Shown: positions 10,401-18,339, numbered from the stretch's first letter. The stretch: 52,440 nucleotides of DNA from Myxococcaceae bacterium (GCA_004297725.1 SCUS01000004.1:1-52440); one strand, 5' to 3'. Notes: a model not told the origin generated them from the letters alone. Program-made: numbers and translations.

Positions 10401-13400
10401 GCTTGTCGACGTCAACGGCGACGGACTCGTCGACCGGGTGTTCAAGCTCGCCGACGAGGGTTTCTTTCGGGTGCAGCTGAACACCGGCGGAGGCTTCGAC
10501 GTCGACCGTCCGTGGGGGGTCACTGCCTGGCCGGCGGGCGTGGCGCCCGCGGACGACGCGGTCTCGATGTCGTCGAGCCTGAGCGCCAACGTTGGCGTGG
10601 GGTTCCCGCTGAAGATTCCGGTCGTGTTCGTATGCCTGGTCGCCGAGCTCGCCGCGAACGTCAACCTTGGCAGCTCCACGACATCTCTCGACCTCACCGA
10701 CATCGATGGTGACGGACTGATCGACCACGTCCTCCGCGCGGGGAGCGAGGTCTACGTGCGCCGAAACGAATCTGGCACGGCGAACCTCCTGCGACGCGTG
10801 GACCAGCCGCTCGGTGGATTCTTCGAACTCTCGTACGCCCGGTCGGGTAATCACGTCGGCACCTCTTCCGAGCCGACGGCGCCCACGACCCGCGCCGAGA
10901 TGCCGCAGAACCAGTGGGTGCTCTCGCAGGTCACCCGCAACGACGGCCGAGGTCATGGGTACACGAACTCATTCGAGTACTTTGCGAGCGGCTACTACGA
11001 CCGCGCCGAACGGGAGAACTACGGGTTCGCGCATGTTCGTACGACGCGCGAGGATGGGTCGACGGTCGACCAGCGTTTCCACAACCAGGACTACTACCGG
11101 CGCGGCAGGATGTGGGAGAGCGTCGAAGCGGATGGCGACGGCACGCCCTTCCGCCGCCAGACCTTCGGATGGCAGGCGCCCCCGGCGACCGTTGCAGGGA
11201 CGTTCTTCCCCGCCCTTCAGAGCGAAGAGAGCGTCTCGTACAGTGTCACCGCCCCGGGCGTCGTGGTCGCTACCACGAGCAAGGAGACCCTGTATGACGC
11301 GTACGGAAACGTCACCCAGGTATCCGATCATGGAGGCCCCGGAACGGCGGATGACGCGGTCTACGTCGTTGACGACTACCTCCGCGATCTCTCGCGGTGG
11401 ATCTTTCGGCCTCGCTCTGTGGAGGCCCGCAACGCCTCCGGGACCGTGCTTCGTCGGCGGACGAGCGCCTTTCGCGCCGACGGCGCCCTCCAGTCGTTGA
11501 CGGAGGTCGTCAGCGGCGGCCTGCGGCCCGACACGGGTGCGCCCTACGCGGGCGCCGCCGCCACTTCGACGTTCGACTACGACGCCTACGGCAATCTCTC
11601 GCAGGCGACGGACCCCTCCGGGTTCACGCTGACCTACACCTACGACCCCGCAGTGTGGACCCACCGTGCGAGCGTGACCGATTCCTTCGGGTACAGCTCG
11701 AGCGCCGCGTACGACCTTCGATTCGGCTCGCCCACGGATACCTGGGACGTCAACGGCAACGTTCAGCACATCGTATACGACGGGTTCGGCAGGGTCTCCG
11801 AGGTCTACGCGCCGGCCGACGTTGGTTCGCCGGAGCCCACTGTGCGTTACGAATATTCGCTTGGTTCCGTAACCTCCCCGGCGTTCCCCGCATGGGTCCG
11901 GGTTCGCAACAAGGACTCCGCGCACCCCTGGGATCCCGTCGACACCGTGGTCTTCGTCGACGGCCTCCGGCGGGTGCTACAGACGAAGCGAGACATCGAG
12001 GTGGACAGCGGTGCCGGTCTGACCCAGGTCGGAATGGCCGTGTCGGGCGCGGTGTCCTTCGACCTGAGGGGGCGGATTCAGCGCGTGGGTCAGGGCGTCT
12101 TCGACACGGGCGCGCCCACGGCATTTGTGGCCGTGGCAGAGGCAAACCCCTCCGTCACGGAATACGACATCCTCTCGCGCGTCACCCGCGTGACCGCGGC
12201 CGATGGGACGGTCACCACGACGGCCTACGGGGGCGAGGTGCTGGACGGCGTGATGCGCCCCACCACGACGGTCACCGACCCCCTGCTTCGAGCCCGAACG
12301 AACTTCTCGACGGTCCGCGGAGAGACGATCGCCGTCCGCGAGTTCAACACGATCGCGGGCACGCTCCGGACGCTCGTCACACGCTACCAGTACGACCCCC
12401 TCGGACGGCTCGTCCAGGTCACTGACGCCGGGGGCAACATCACTGCGGCGACCTACGACTCGCGCAACCTGATGGTCTCGTTGCAGAACCCGGACACAGG
12501 GCGCACCGAATACCGCTACGGCCTGGCGGGAGATCTCGGGGCGGTGGAGACACCCCGCCTGCGCGCCGAGAGCAAGCTGATCCGGTACGTGCGCACCTGG
12601 CATCGGCTCGATCGGATCGACTATCCGGACAGCCCGGATGTCGAACACACGTACGGTGCTCCATCCGCGCCTTACAATCAGGCCGGGCGCATCACGCAGA
12701 CGACCGACGGCTCGGGCTGGCGCCAGTTCCGCTACGGACAGCAGGGCGAGGTCGTCTGGGCGACGCACCACGTCGATGGGATCGGTACGGTGTCGGCGGT
12801 CGAGGGCACCATGGAGTACGCGTATGACAGCTTCGGCCGGACGCGGTCGATGCGCTACCCCGACGGCGCTCTCCTCCTGTATTCGTACGACGCTGGGGCA
12901 AACCTCCGGCGCGTGAAGGCGGTCCGCGACGAGAGCAGCTGGGACTACGTCAGCCAGATCACCTACGACCGCTTCGGGCAGCGCGCTTCGATCCGGTACG
13001 GGAACGGGATCGAGACCCGATACTCGTATGTCGACGCCACGCGCCGCCTCTACGGTGCGGACAGTGACACGCCGACGGGCACGCCATTGCAGCGCCTTCG
13101 GTACAACTACAACGCGGTCGGCAACGTGATCTGGCGCGACAACGTGGTGCCCACGCCGACGCCCGGGGCGCTGAACGGCACCAGCTACCAGACGCTGTTC
13201 TACGACGATCTCGACCAGATCGTCTCCGGGTACGGGACCATCTATCACGCCGACCAGCAGCGCAACTACACGCTCGGGCTGCAGTACGACGAGCTCGGCA
13301 ATGTGACCCACAAGAGCCAGAGCGACGTGATCGCCAGCGCGCCGCTCTGGGCCTCGATGACGCAAACCCAGACCAGCTACGACTGGTCCTACGCCTACGG

Positions 13401-14835
13401 CGACTCGCGCCCGCACGCCCCCTCGGCAGTCGGCCCACGCACCATCAGTTACGATGCCGATGGCAACCAGGCGGGGTGGAGCGAGGGCGCGGCGGGCTCA
13501 AGCCGCTCGCTGGTCTGGGACGAGGAGCAGCACGTCCGTAGCATCACGACCGCGGGCGCAACGGTCGACTTCCGGTACAACGCGGAGGGGCAACGGACCC
13601 ACAAACACAGCGCCGCCGGGACCACCCAGTACCTCAACGGATTCGTGACGGTGCGGAACGGCGTGGCGGCGACCCGCCACGTGTTCGTCGACAGCCAGCG
13701 GATCGCGAGCACCGTGCTCCCGGACGGTATGGCGGAGCCGACGCAACTCCACTTCTACTATCATGGTGATCACCTGCAGAGCGCGCAGTTCGTCACCGAC
13801 GGCGCGGGCGCCATCACGGAACACTACGAGTACTTTCCCTTCGGCGAGCCGTGGGTCGACGAGAGCGTGACGAGCGAGAGGCAGGCCTACAGGTTCAGCG
13901 CGAAGGAACTCGATCCCGAGACCGGGCTCTACGACTTCGGCGCCAGGCAGTTCGACCCACGCCAGTCGCAGTGGGTCTCGCCGGACCCGGCGCTCGCGGG
14001 CTTTCTGACCACCAACGCGAGCGGCGGGGTATATGTTCCTGCCAACCTGGGGTTGTACTCGTACTCATGGAATAGCCCTCTCCGCGTCCGCGACCCGAGT
14101 GGCAGGATTCCGGTGGATACCGTCATCGACGTGATCGGCCTTGTCCTCGACGTAGTCGACTTTGGGCGTGATCCGAGCTGGCGCAACGCTGGGGCCGTCG
14201 CGGTGTCGGTCGGAGCGATGTTCATTCCGTACGTGCCTTCCCCGCGCGCGGTGCGGATGTCGGTGCATGCGGTGGACGGACTTGGAGCCGTTCGATCGGT
14301 GGCAACGCACACCGACGATGCTGCCCGCGTTGGGAATCGTGCGGCGGACGTGTCAAGCGCGTCGCACCGTGCGGATCAGGCCAGCGACGCGACGCGAGCG
14401 GCAGGGAATGCACCGACTTCCGCCCGCACTGGTGGCGGCGGTGGCAGCGGAGGGGGAGGAGGTCGTGGTGGCCGCGGGCCCAACGGCGGACCCGAAGTAC
14501 ATTCACGCTATGCAGACGACACCTGCGTTTACGACGGACAGCAACCTCCTCGGATGGGAGAGACTCCCGACCCATCGCTAGGAGCAGAGGGTCGTTACAG
14601 CGAGCTTAGATGGGACACTGCGAACAACCGGGTCTATGCAGCCCGTGAATTCGGCGCGGACGGACGTCGGGTACGCGACATCGATTTCACGAGCCCCACA
14701 TTTCCGGATGGTCGCTTTCGTCCCGGACACCCGCTGCCGCCGCACTCCCACGAATGGACGCCGGTCAACCCGGCAAATCCGCGGGCAGGCCTACGAAGGG
14801 AAGGTGGTGTGCACCCTCCGCGTGAGCCCGAGTAA
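4429..14835 (+). CDS. Giant RHS/YD-repeat lipoprotein with SpvB, FG-GAP and toxin-like C-terminus
   Basis: A 3,468-residue protein. The ATG at 4429 is preferred because TGAGGA lies 5 nt upstream and a signal peptide with lipobox ALMAC (Cys40) follows. Order of parts: a discoidin-like region and repeats (to ~6100), a ZU5-like segment (GGVKLDIPAGAVERDVRIT, ~6210), and an SpvB-type N-domain (YPMEVPPGRHGMQPELALTY, ~6700). Six FG-GAP/VCBS motifs (DxNGDGxxD) follow near 7738, 7978, 9859, 10147, 10411 and 10699. A TcB-like middle region (~10,800), many YD repeats (11,570-13,700) and the RHS core ending in DPSG (14,091) come next. After DPSG come a hydrophobic pre-toxin segment, a Gly-rich linker (~14,430-14,490) and a ~110-residue tip. 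SpvB, FG-GAP and YD together recall the Tc toxin B/C cocoon. The next gene is a candidate immunity protein. Confidence 0.92.
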   Translation: MRHSSRSPVDRFPAVTPNPRDRVVGRQGAIGAAVVALMACSPLGDAARAVPLDAASQEPVVAPRRSPVAVGGPVAARLVPADVRVEGDAVGEAWAPFDGDPASALETRGEAVTLRVHFATSQRVEAVAVFGPAAGTLSISREVDGREIAVPGATGISVRSQGWARLAFSAPVDAETLRVRWNPASPGARLAEVELWGAGPHRVVVPQGAVADRLLQGEHDVGIEFQGTPEQVSVTKAEERRPQAGALSVTLDGEPRAWTRAFLVYELRGLSHWTAARRAINGLPIEGGHEPVSGVDGGLQVEEIDPSWLRRGVNTVRFLSVDDRDPVGYRVRALRVVGVVADPLVSADASESARALSDGNLATSLGRVQPDGDPTWDFAAPTVVHEVDLFVTRAWTGTADMLLTRDGRVERRALAVRALPAGWHRVRLEPPAPPATRASLVLRAVGEQPGQVAEADLATSAEADSEGPRLVVTWPVHGECTGDRALVRGFVEGVVGGAGPQTPIALTADGAAVGATRENGSFEFEIAAGRARTLRLEAVLPSGERLATAVTLDACAPAPRAPTQSGTHALVEDVGAPFGQWVRANRAASLVYGGVKLDIPAGAVERDVRITIRPLTASQVPRLDAGMTNVAQEGRGVRLGPHGLRFRQPLRLTLPYAAGNLPPGTTEADVGVFFYNEAVARWQTVPRVRGERGARVVASSDHFTDFVSATLAAPETPQATSFNPNAMRNLDPGDPASGVTTIAAPEASSSGAAALQYPMEVPPGRHGMQPELALTYSSEHPNGWLGVGWNLEASAIEIDTRFGVPRYDGVSDRYSLQGAALVPSTPDGSGCLLFQRRIEGSFERIRRCGAGPTDYVWSVTDQNGTVSTYGHGPEGRLQDPLNGNIFRWMLQDVTDTFGNRITYTYATDSGFMEGPAASPGTPGERWDQLYLQQIQYTSHVMGSTEDMPAHYFIKFESSEGRGDIISSARSGFDVRTRRRLDAVHVYEGGAIVRSYLLRYVEGDFGKSLLAGVQLVGAGGAGVLHEHRFDYHRAPRDSEDHYRFGDPSSPWATGLDGDDRVESNATEGGGFNAFVGVGPSFCDPHAGGGAHVSASGTTSRHTLADVNGDGLPDLVSPGGRIRLGRLTGTGGAFDDSTAAQSPSSLSQSDELTVDATFAAHTWSEAAGIGTDFSWTWNSQTRMFTDVDGDGRVDLIRGPVTASVPGATAEALDVYLNPFAQARNAFGYGSTLEPDYQLGGFVPVPRQVQVQGAVADRIRALFHPVDNVVRWIAPVGGTIVIRGHVKRLGPVGDEVEGEDGVRARIYHATGGWPVGTTTTAIWDYTADVGVTVPCVPGPDGGSVPSGACGTGLTVLNVARGDRFYFRLSGLEDPRGDTTEWDPEIEFIEVDPASLECDPQAPVCIPTPLSTVQTTYRLSTDHRLADPDLAGWTASTTGIVQAQGVLERPSVGTAVTVKVYRRGQSWNGSSSAPSWYQSAWWSPNPVDLGTMITSHQTGGTSHPEFDLQFVTSQSFGASDPIHATVSLPPFYVGQGDQLVFAVVTDPDVDPAGIRFNPEVRYTSLYFQEGWLSGQWTNVGACALDAATNVRFCPLSPSVDSLTPGGDPVSRIPESAIARRASPAISERDPVLRRWDAFVGGWQRSSDYPWAPPPVNRAWRTWGYAGWNGDPSITFSEAEMRYPDEGEVIREIQRIDNQSPFVAAHLFPMVEQWAWSASGSPGSDKLVQGVEGDLWVGVGSDSYIGAGVMRPGRMGNALLTADNRLVATGRGGYRSSNAPGLRQSRGRNDGPSFTIPGISGADNAGESNGELEFLDVNGDRRPDSVRVGGVQYQQEAGGAHTFTAANTMSFAFGSLRRVNTTTSRGGFSFGSAASVLAGNNSGGGRHEETAPSIPSFGWSQTTSQTTIDFADINGDGLPDHVRVADIGGEVVVEYQLNLGYRLGAVSRIPLPSLGGNYHPLSTSLGRQSSRTVSVQFGYAGVGGGPAQTLNSVQSRLVDVNGDGLVDRVFKLADEGFFRVQLNTGGGFDVDRPWGVTAWPAGVAPADDAVSMSSSLSANVGVGFPLKIPVVFVCLVAELAANVNLGSSTTSLDLTDIDGDGLIDHVLRAGSEVYVRRNESGTANLLRRVDQPLGGFFELSYARSGNHVGTSSEPTAPTTRAEMPQNQWVLSQVTRNDGRGHGYTNSFEYFASGYYDRAERENYGFAHVRTTREDGSTVDQRFHNQDYYRRGRMWESVEADGDGTPFRRQTFGWQAPPATVAGTFFPALQSEESVSYSVTAPGVVVATTSKETLYDAYGNVTQVSDHGGPGTADDAVYVVDDYLRDLSRWIFRPRSVEARNASGTVLRRRTSAFRADGALQSLTEVVSGGLRPDTGAPYAGAAATSTFDYDAYGNLSQATDPSGFTLTYTYDPAVWTHRASVTDSFGYSSSAAYDLRFGSPTDTWDVNGNVQHIVYDGFGRVSEVYAPADVGSPEPTVRYEYSLGSVTSPAFPAWVRVRNKDSAHPWDPVDTVVFVDGLRRVLQTKRDIEVDSGAGLTQVGMAVSGAVSFDLRGRIQRVGQGVFDTGAPTAFVAVAEANPSVTEYDILSRVTRVTAADGTVTTTAYGGEVLDGVMRPTTTVTDPLLRARTNFSTVRGETIAVREFNTIAGTLRTLVTRYQYDPLGRLVQVTDAGGNITAATYDSRNLMVSLQNPDTGRTEYRYGLAGDLGAVETPRLRAESKLIRYVRTWHRLDRIDYPDSPDVEHTYGAPSAPYNQAGRITQTTDGSGWRQFRYGQQGEVVWATHHVDGIGTVSAVEGTMEYAYDSFGRTRSMRYPDGALLLYSYDAGANLRRVKAVRDESSWDYVSQITYDRFGQRASIRYGNGIETRYSYVDATRRLYGADSDTPTGTPLQRLRYNYNAVGNVIWRDNVVPTPTPGALNGTSYQTLFYDDLDQIVSGYGTIYHADQQRNYTLGLQYDELGNVTHKSQSDVIASAPLWASMTQTQTSYDWSYAYGDSRPHAPSAVGPRTISYDADGNQAGWSEGAAGSSRSLVWDEEQHVRSITTAGATVDFRYNAEGQRTHKHSAAGTTQYLNGFVTVRNGVAATRHVFVDSQRIASTVLPDGMAEPTQLHFYYHGDHLQSAQFVTDGAGAITEHYEYFPFGEPWVDESVTSERQAYRFSAKELDPETGLYDFGARQFDPRQSQWVSPDPALAGFLTTNASGGVYVPANLGLYSYSWNSPLRVRDPSGRIPVDTVIDVIGLVLDVVDFGRDPSWRNAGAVAVSVGAMFIPYVPSPRAVRMSVHAVDGLGAVRSVATHTDDAARVGNRAADVSSASHRADQASDATRAAGNAPTSARTGGGGGSGGGGGRGGRGPNGGPEVHSRYADDTCVYDGQQPPRMGETPDPSLGAEGRYSELRWDTANNRVYAAREFGADGRRVRDIDFTSPTFPDGRFRPGHPLPPHSHEWTPVNPANPRAGLRREGGVHPPREPE

Positions 14836-14845
14836 GAGGTGAGAA

Positions 14846-15223
14846 ATGGTACTTGAGATCCGGGATTCAACTAATGGCATTTTGTCGTTCGACCTCCGCG
14901 ACGTCTTGCTCGTCGTTGGAAGCGTCCGAACGGATCTCTGGTGGAGGCTTTCAGGAGTCGACGCGTACGGCGAGGGCGGGAGGCGGCTCAACGATGCATC
15001 TGACAACGCGGATGTCCTATCCAATGCGCAGTTGGTCGACATCGCCGTTCGCGTCGATCAGGTAATTGATGGTGTATTTTGTGGCTACACTGATATTAAC
15101 GAAAGGCCCTGGGCTGTTATTAGGGCTATTGACAGTACTTTCTGGGAAGTCGAGTGCGATGATGAGCGCCTGGCTCAGTCCCTTTTGCGTCGGTTTTCCG
15201 CTGTGACCGTTCGTGATGAATAA
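14846..15223 (+). CDS. Candidate immunity protein for the RHS C-terminal tip
   Basis: A small acidic soluble protein of 125 residues with no signal peptide, beginning 10 bp after the RHS stop codon and preceded by AAGAGGTGAG, a good ribosome-binding site. I recognise no family. Position, size, acidic character and the lower GC of its last third (TTTTGTGGCTACACTGATAT near 15075) are what is expected of an immunity gene that travels with a variable RHS tip. The function is inferred from context alone. The following 246 bp (15,224-15,469) hold no supportable gene; a leftward open frame there (HHRKVSARLQSQ...) is unidentified. Confidence 0.7.
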   Translation: MVLEIRDSTNGILSFDLRDVLLVVGSVRTDLWWRLSGVDAYGEGGRRLNDASDNADVLSNAQLVDIAVRVDQVIDGVFCGYTDINERPWAVIRAIDSTFWEVECDDERLAQSLLRRFSAVTVRDE

Positions 15224-15469
15224 GGTGGATTGCAGGTTTCATGTGTGGTCACACGTGCGATCATGTGGCTGGATGCAGAGAGAGAGCTAGGCAGATCGTC
15301 ATGAGTGCTTTTCCAATCCTTGCCTCAAGCCAAGAGCCGTAATTCGCTTGTTGCCCATGAGCGATCTGCTCGCCACCGACCCGCTCTTGCGACTGTAGCC
15401 GGGCGGACACTTTCCGATGGTGACTGATGATGCTCTCAACGTCTTTGTGCCAAAAGGCAGAAACCACCA

Positions 15470-16084
15470 ATGACAGGAAAGTTCTTCGCACTGGGTTTCC
15501 TTCTCCTCCTGGCCTGCAGCTCGGAGTCGTCTGGCACCTCACCGCAACAGAATGACGGTGGCAACGATGCGACGACTTCGGGTTTCTGCCCCTTGCTCCG
15601 CAGCGCATGCGAGGGCGTCTTTGCGGGGCACGGGTTTGCATGGCGCAACAGCGGCACTCTATCGGATGCTGGCGTGGTGCGCTGCGGGGTCAACCCACTG
15701 AGCTGCCAGTACGTCCCTACGGCGGATCCATCGATGCTTCATCGCGAGCTGTACTGCTCGACGAACCGATCCTTCGCCGGCGTGCGGTTCACGCTCAGGT
15801 TTCGAGAGCCCTTCTTCGACCTTCCGATCGGGCGCACGCTGAGGCTCGGAGTGGACTTCGAGGTCGGGCGATTCGAGCTTCTCGAGGAGGATGCCTCCGG
15901 CCTCGGTCGCCCCGTGGCGGCGTCTTCGCCGATCCTTGGTTCGCTCACGCTCACGGTGGTGCGGCCGCCCAAGCACATCAGTACCGGTCAGATGGCGACC
16001 ATCCCCACCGTGCGCGCGGTGGGGCAGCTCTGCGCCTCGCCAATCAATCTGCTGCTCGACGAGGAGACACGCGACGACTCGTAG
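15470..16084 (+). CDS. Hypothetical lipoprotein
   Basis: A 204-residue protein with a short signal peptide and lipobox LLAC (Cys16), then a Ser/Thr/Asn-rich spacer and a mature domain with several Cys (FCPLLRSAC, CGVNPLSCQY, ELYCS), suggesting disulfides outside the cytoplasm. No recognised domain. The ribosome-binding site is weak (GGCAG). It follows the toxin-immunity pair on the same strand but is separated by 246 bp, so it is probably a separate transcription unit. Lipoproteins of this form are common in Myxococcota genomes. Confidence 0.7.
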   Translation: MTGKFFALGFLLLLACSSESSGTSPQQNDGGNDATTSGFCPLLRSACEGVFAGHGFAWRNSGTLSDAGVVRCGVNPLSCQYVPTADPSMLHRELYCSTNRSFAGVRFTLRFREPFFDLPIGRTLRLGVDFEVGRFELLEEDASGLGRPVAASSPILGSLTLTVVRPPKHISTGQMATIPTVRAVGQLCASPINLLLDEETRDDS

Positions 16085-16219
16085 GTGCTCGGAGTCCCAC
16101 GGGTCCACCTGGCCACCTAGCCGGGTCTGCCTCTCATGCTGATGGCAGGCCGGAGCCACCCCATCACGGCGTGTGTTGGTGATGCGTGTGTTGGCGCGGG
16201 CGCTTCATCACGCGATGCA

Positions 16220-16505
16220 CCGCCGACAGCCCGCTCTGGTGGGTGTCGGGCGTGGAGAACGCCGCCGGCGACCGCGGCCGCGTCCTCGCGAAGCTGCGGC
16301 TTGCGCGGCCCGACGCGGCGATCCGCTTCCCGCTCGACGCGGGCTCCGACCCCCTGCCGGCGAGAGGGCTACGGTCGGACGGTGGTGCGGGTGGCGGAGC
16401 GCCGCGCCGAGACCTCCTCGGCGAGCCGCTGGGAGATCCTGACGGTGATCTTCGAGACGGCTGGAGCGCCGCTGCCTTCGTGGTGTCAACCAACGTACCC
16501 GGCCG
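16220..16505 (+). pseudogene. Decayed copy of the ABC permease extracytoplasmic tail
   Basis: Bases 16,309-16,341 are identical to 25,690-25,722 (33 nt). Similarity extends on both sides over roughly 16,270-16,500 against 25,650-25,880. The peptide VLAKLRLARPDAAIRFPLDA is common to both, but here the frame breaks just after it, and the next conserved parts (YGRTVVRV, REIVTVIFE, PSWWQPTYP) fall in other frames. It has no start, no membrane part and no partner ATPase. It is a relic of a duplicated or paralogous transporter. The flanks (16,085-16,219 and 16,506-16,731) contain nothing else supportable. Confidence 0.8.
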
Positions 16506-16731
16506 CCATCACGGGTCCCCGAAGCGCCAACAGCGCCCGGTCCCGACGCGACAGGAGCGATGATGGCGGCAGTCTCGTCCAGCGAGTCGATTGAGGGAGG
16601 GGGATCGCAACGAATCGCGGGAATGTGACAGCGCAGAGACATTCGCGCCACGCGACAGACCACGCGTGGATCCCATGCAACGCTCGACGCGTCGGAGGCA
16701 GTCGACTTCCGACCCCGAAGGAGCGAGTTCC

Positions 16732-17166
16732 ATGGTCAAGCCGTTCACGAAGGTGCTGGTGGGCACGGACTTCAGCGACGGGGCGAGCCGCGCCGTAGAG
16801 CGCGCCGCCGACGTGGCACAACGCTACAGTGCGCAGCTCCACGTGGTGCACGTGTGGGCGCTGCCGCACGTCGCGACCAGCCTGGTGATCGACCCGGGTC
16901 TCGAGTGGCACACGCCCGTCGAACAGACCGCGCGAGCGCAACTCGATGCGCTGATCGAGCAGCTGCGCGCGAACCAGGTGGAGGCCTCCTCGTCACTGCT
17001 CAGCGGCGTGGCGTGGGAGCAGATCGTCGAGTCGATCGCGGTCCTGGGCGCCGACCTCGTCGTGGTCGGGACCCACGGCCGCACCGGCCTCCGCCGGGCG
17101 CTCTTGGGCAGTGTTGCCGAGCGCGTGGTGCGCTTCTCTTTGGTGCCCGTGCTCACGATTCACTGA
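16732..17166 (+). CDS. Universal stress protein (UspA family)
   Basis: A 144-residue single-domain protein of the normal UspA length. The start MVKPFTKVLVGTDFSD is preceded by AAGGAG, and the preceding codons lack GC3 bias. The C-terminal ATP-binding signature G-x2-G-x9-G-S is present in GTHGRTGLRRALLGSVAERVV, and the N-terminal V-x-x-D-F-S strand/loop is intact, so it is probably of the ATP-binding subgroup. It would act in the cytoplasm under stress; its target cannot be read from the sequence. It stands alone between a pseudogene and the SRAP gene. Confidence 0.9.
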   Translation: MVKPFTKVLVGTDFSDGASRAVERAADVAQRYSAQLHVVHVWALPHVATSLVIDPGLEWHTPVEQTARAQLDALIEQLRANQVEASSSLLSGVAWEQIVESIAVLGADLVVVGTHGRTGLRRALLGSVAERVVRFSLVPVLTIH

Positions 17167-17268
17167 CGCAGATCGGCGTTGCCGAGGTCCTCCGCCTCCG
17201 ACACTCCGACGTCTCTGGTGGAGCGCATCAGGCTAGCCAGCCACTCTCTCGCGCGAGATGATGTTGGG

Positions 17269-17973
17269 ATGTGTGGGCGCATGGTGCTGGACGTCGACTA
17301 TGACGACCTCGGCCGGATCCTCGAGGAGGTGCAGGACCTCCGCATCCCGCCGCGCCACGCCTTCGACTGGTCGCCACGCTTCAACCTCGCAGCGACGCAG
17401 CAGTCGCCGGTGCTCTTGCGCGAGGGCGCCGAGCACGCGCTGCGGCTGCACCGCTGGGGCCTCGTTCCGCGCTGGGGAGCGCACGATCCCGGCGAGTTCG
17501 TGCGGCGGCTCAAGACCTTCCACGCGCGGGCGGAGGCCGTCGCGGCGTCGCATCTGTCGGGGCCGCTCGTGCAGGCGCAGCGGTGCGTCGTGCCCCTCAC
17601 GGGCTGGTACGGGTGGCCCCTGCGCAACGGGGAAGTGCGCCCGACCTACTTCTGTGCGCGAGATCGGCGCCCGCTCTTCTGCGCGGGCCTTTGGGAGGAG
17701 GTGCCCATGGCCTCGGGCGAGCTGCGCACGCACGCGATCGTCACCTCTGAAGCCGGGCCGTTCGTGCGCCGCCTTCACGACCGCGAGCTCGTCACGCTCG
17801 ACCCGACCGGGGTGCGCCGCTGGCTCGAACCGGCGAGCCGCCTCGACGAGGTGCTCGGGCTGCTCGTGTCCGCCCCCGCGGGGCGCCTGGACGCCTACGC
17901 CGTCGGTCCGGTCACGGGCGACGGCCCTGAGCTGATCCAGCCGGTGGGGTTGCATCGGACGCTCTTCGACTGA
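17269..17973 (+). CDS. SRAP (YedK/HMCES-like) protein with altered active site
   Basis: A 234-residue protein starting MCGRM, so Cys2, the residue that crosslinks abasic sites in SRAP proteins after Met removal, is present. Other family landmarks: FNLAATQQSPVL (usual N-x-A-P-T-Q), WGLVPRW, RCVVPLTGWYGWP and the late His in LHDREL. The usual GFYEW motif reads GWYGW, so the catalytic Glu is replaced by Gly, and the usual NARAE reads HARAE. It may bind single-stranded DNA and form a crosslink but be slow or unable to reverse it, or have a changed role. The start at 17,269 is required by Cys2. It is followed by a small helix-turn-helix-like gene. Confidence 0.88.
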   Translation: MCGRMVLDVDYDDLGRILEEVQDLRIPPRHAFDWSPRFNLAATQQSPVLLREGAEHALRLHRWGLVPRWGAHDPGEFVRRLKTFHARAEAVAASHLSGPLVQAQRCVVPLTGWYGWPLRNGEVRPTYFCARDRRPLFCAGLWEEVPMASGELRTHAIVTSEAGPFVRRLHDRELVTLDPTGVRRWLEPASRLDEVLGLLVSAPAGRLDAYAVGPVTGDGPELIQPVGLHRTLFD

Positions 17974-18051
17974 GGGCGCTGAGCGCGTCGCGGCACCGTG
18001 ACGGGCGTCCGGGTCGCCTCACCGAGACTGCTTTCCCGGAGGCGGGTTGCG

Positions 18052-18315
18052 ATGCGAGGATCGAGCGCGATGCAGCAGGCGGGTCGACGCAAGCTCTTCG
18101 AGGCGATGGCCCGCGCCGTGGCCGAGCGCGCGCTCACGATCGAGGAGCTCGCCCTCGCGGTCGGCTGCACCCCGCACGAGGCGATCGAGGTGCTGCGCAA
18201 GTACGACCGCAAGAACGCCATCACGGTCACCATCGCGGCGCGGAGCGCCGTGGCGGACGACATCGTCGTGGGCCGGCAGCGGTCCCCACTTTCCGATCCT
18301 CCGCCGAAGCGGTAG
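18052..18315 (+). CDS. Small putative winged-helix protein
   Basis: An 87-residue basic protein whose central part (RRKLFEAMARAVAERA, LTIEELALAVGCTPHEAIEV, LRKYDRKNAITVTIAA) has the shape of a helix-turn-helix or winged helix with a short beta wing. No named family is recognised. The upstream ATG at 17,998 is also possible, but codon bias improves after 18,052. It lies 79 bp after the SRAP gene on the same strand and just before the scrambled sigma/TolC/RND junction, so a truncated or relic status cannot be excluded. Confidence 0.5.
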   Translation: MRGSSAMQQAGRRKLFEAMARAVAERALTIEELALAVGCTPHEAIEVLRKYDRKNAITVTIAARSAVADDIVVGRQRSPLSDPPPKR

Positions 18316-18339
18316 GGCCGCCGGGAGCGGACTCGACGC

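Noticed and set aside
15261..15641. Leftward open frame beginning inside the lipoprotein gene (HHRKVSARLQSQERVGGEQ...)
   Set aside because: No start with a ribosome-binding site, no recognised family, and it overlaps the better-supported rightward lipoprotein gene. It could be a mobile-element scrap, but I cannot support that.
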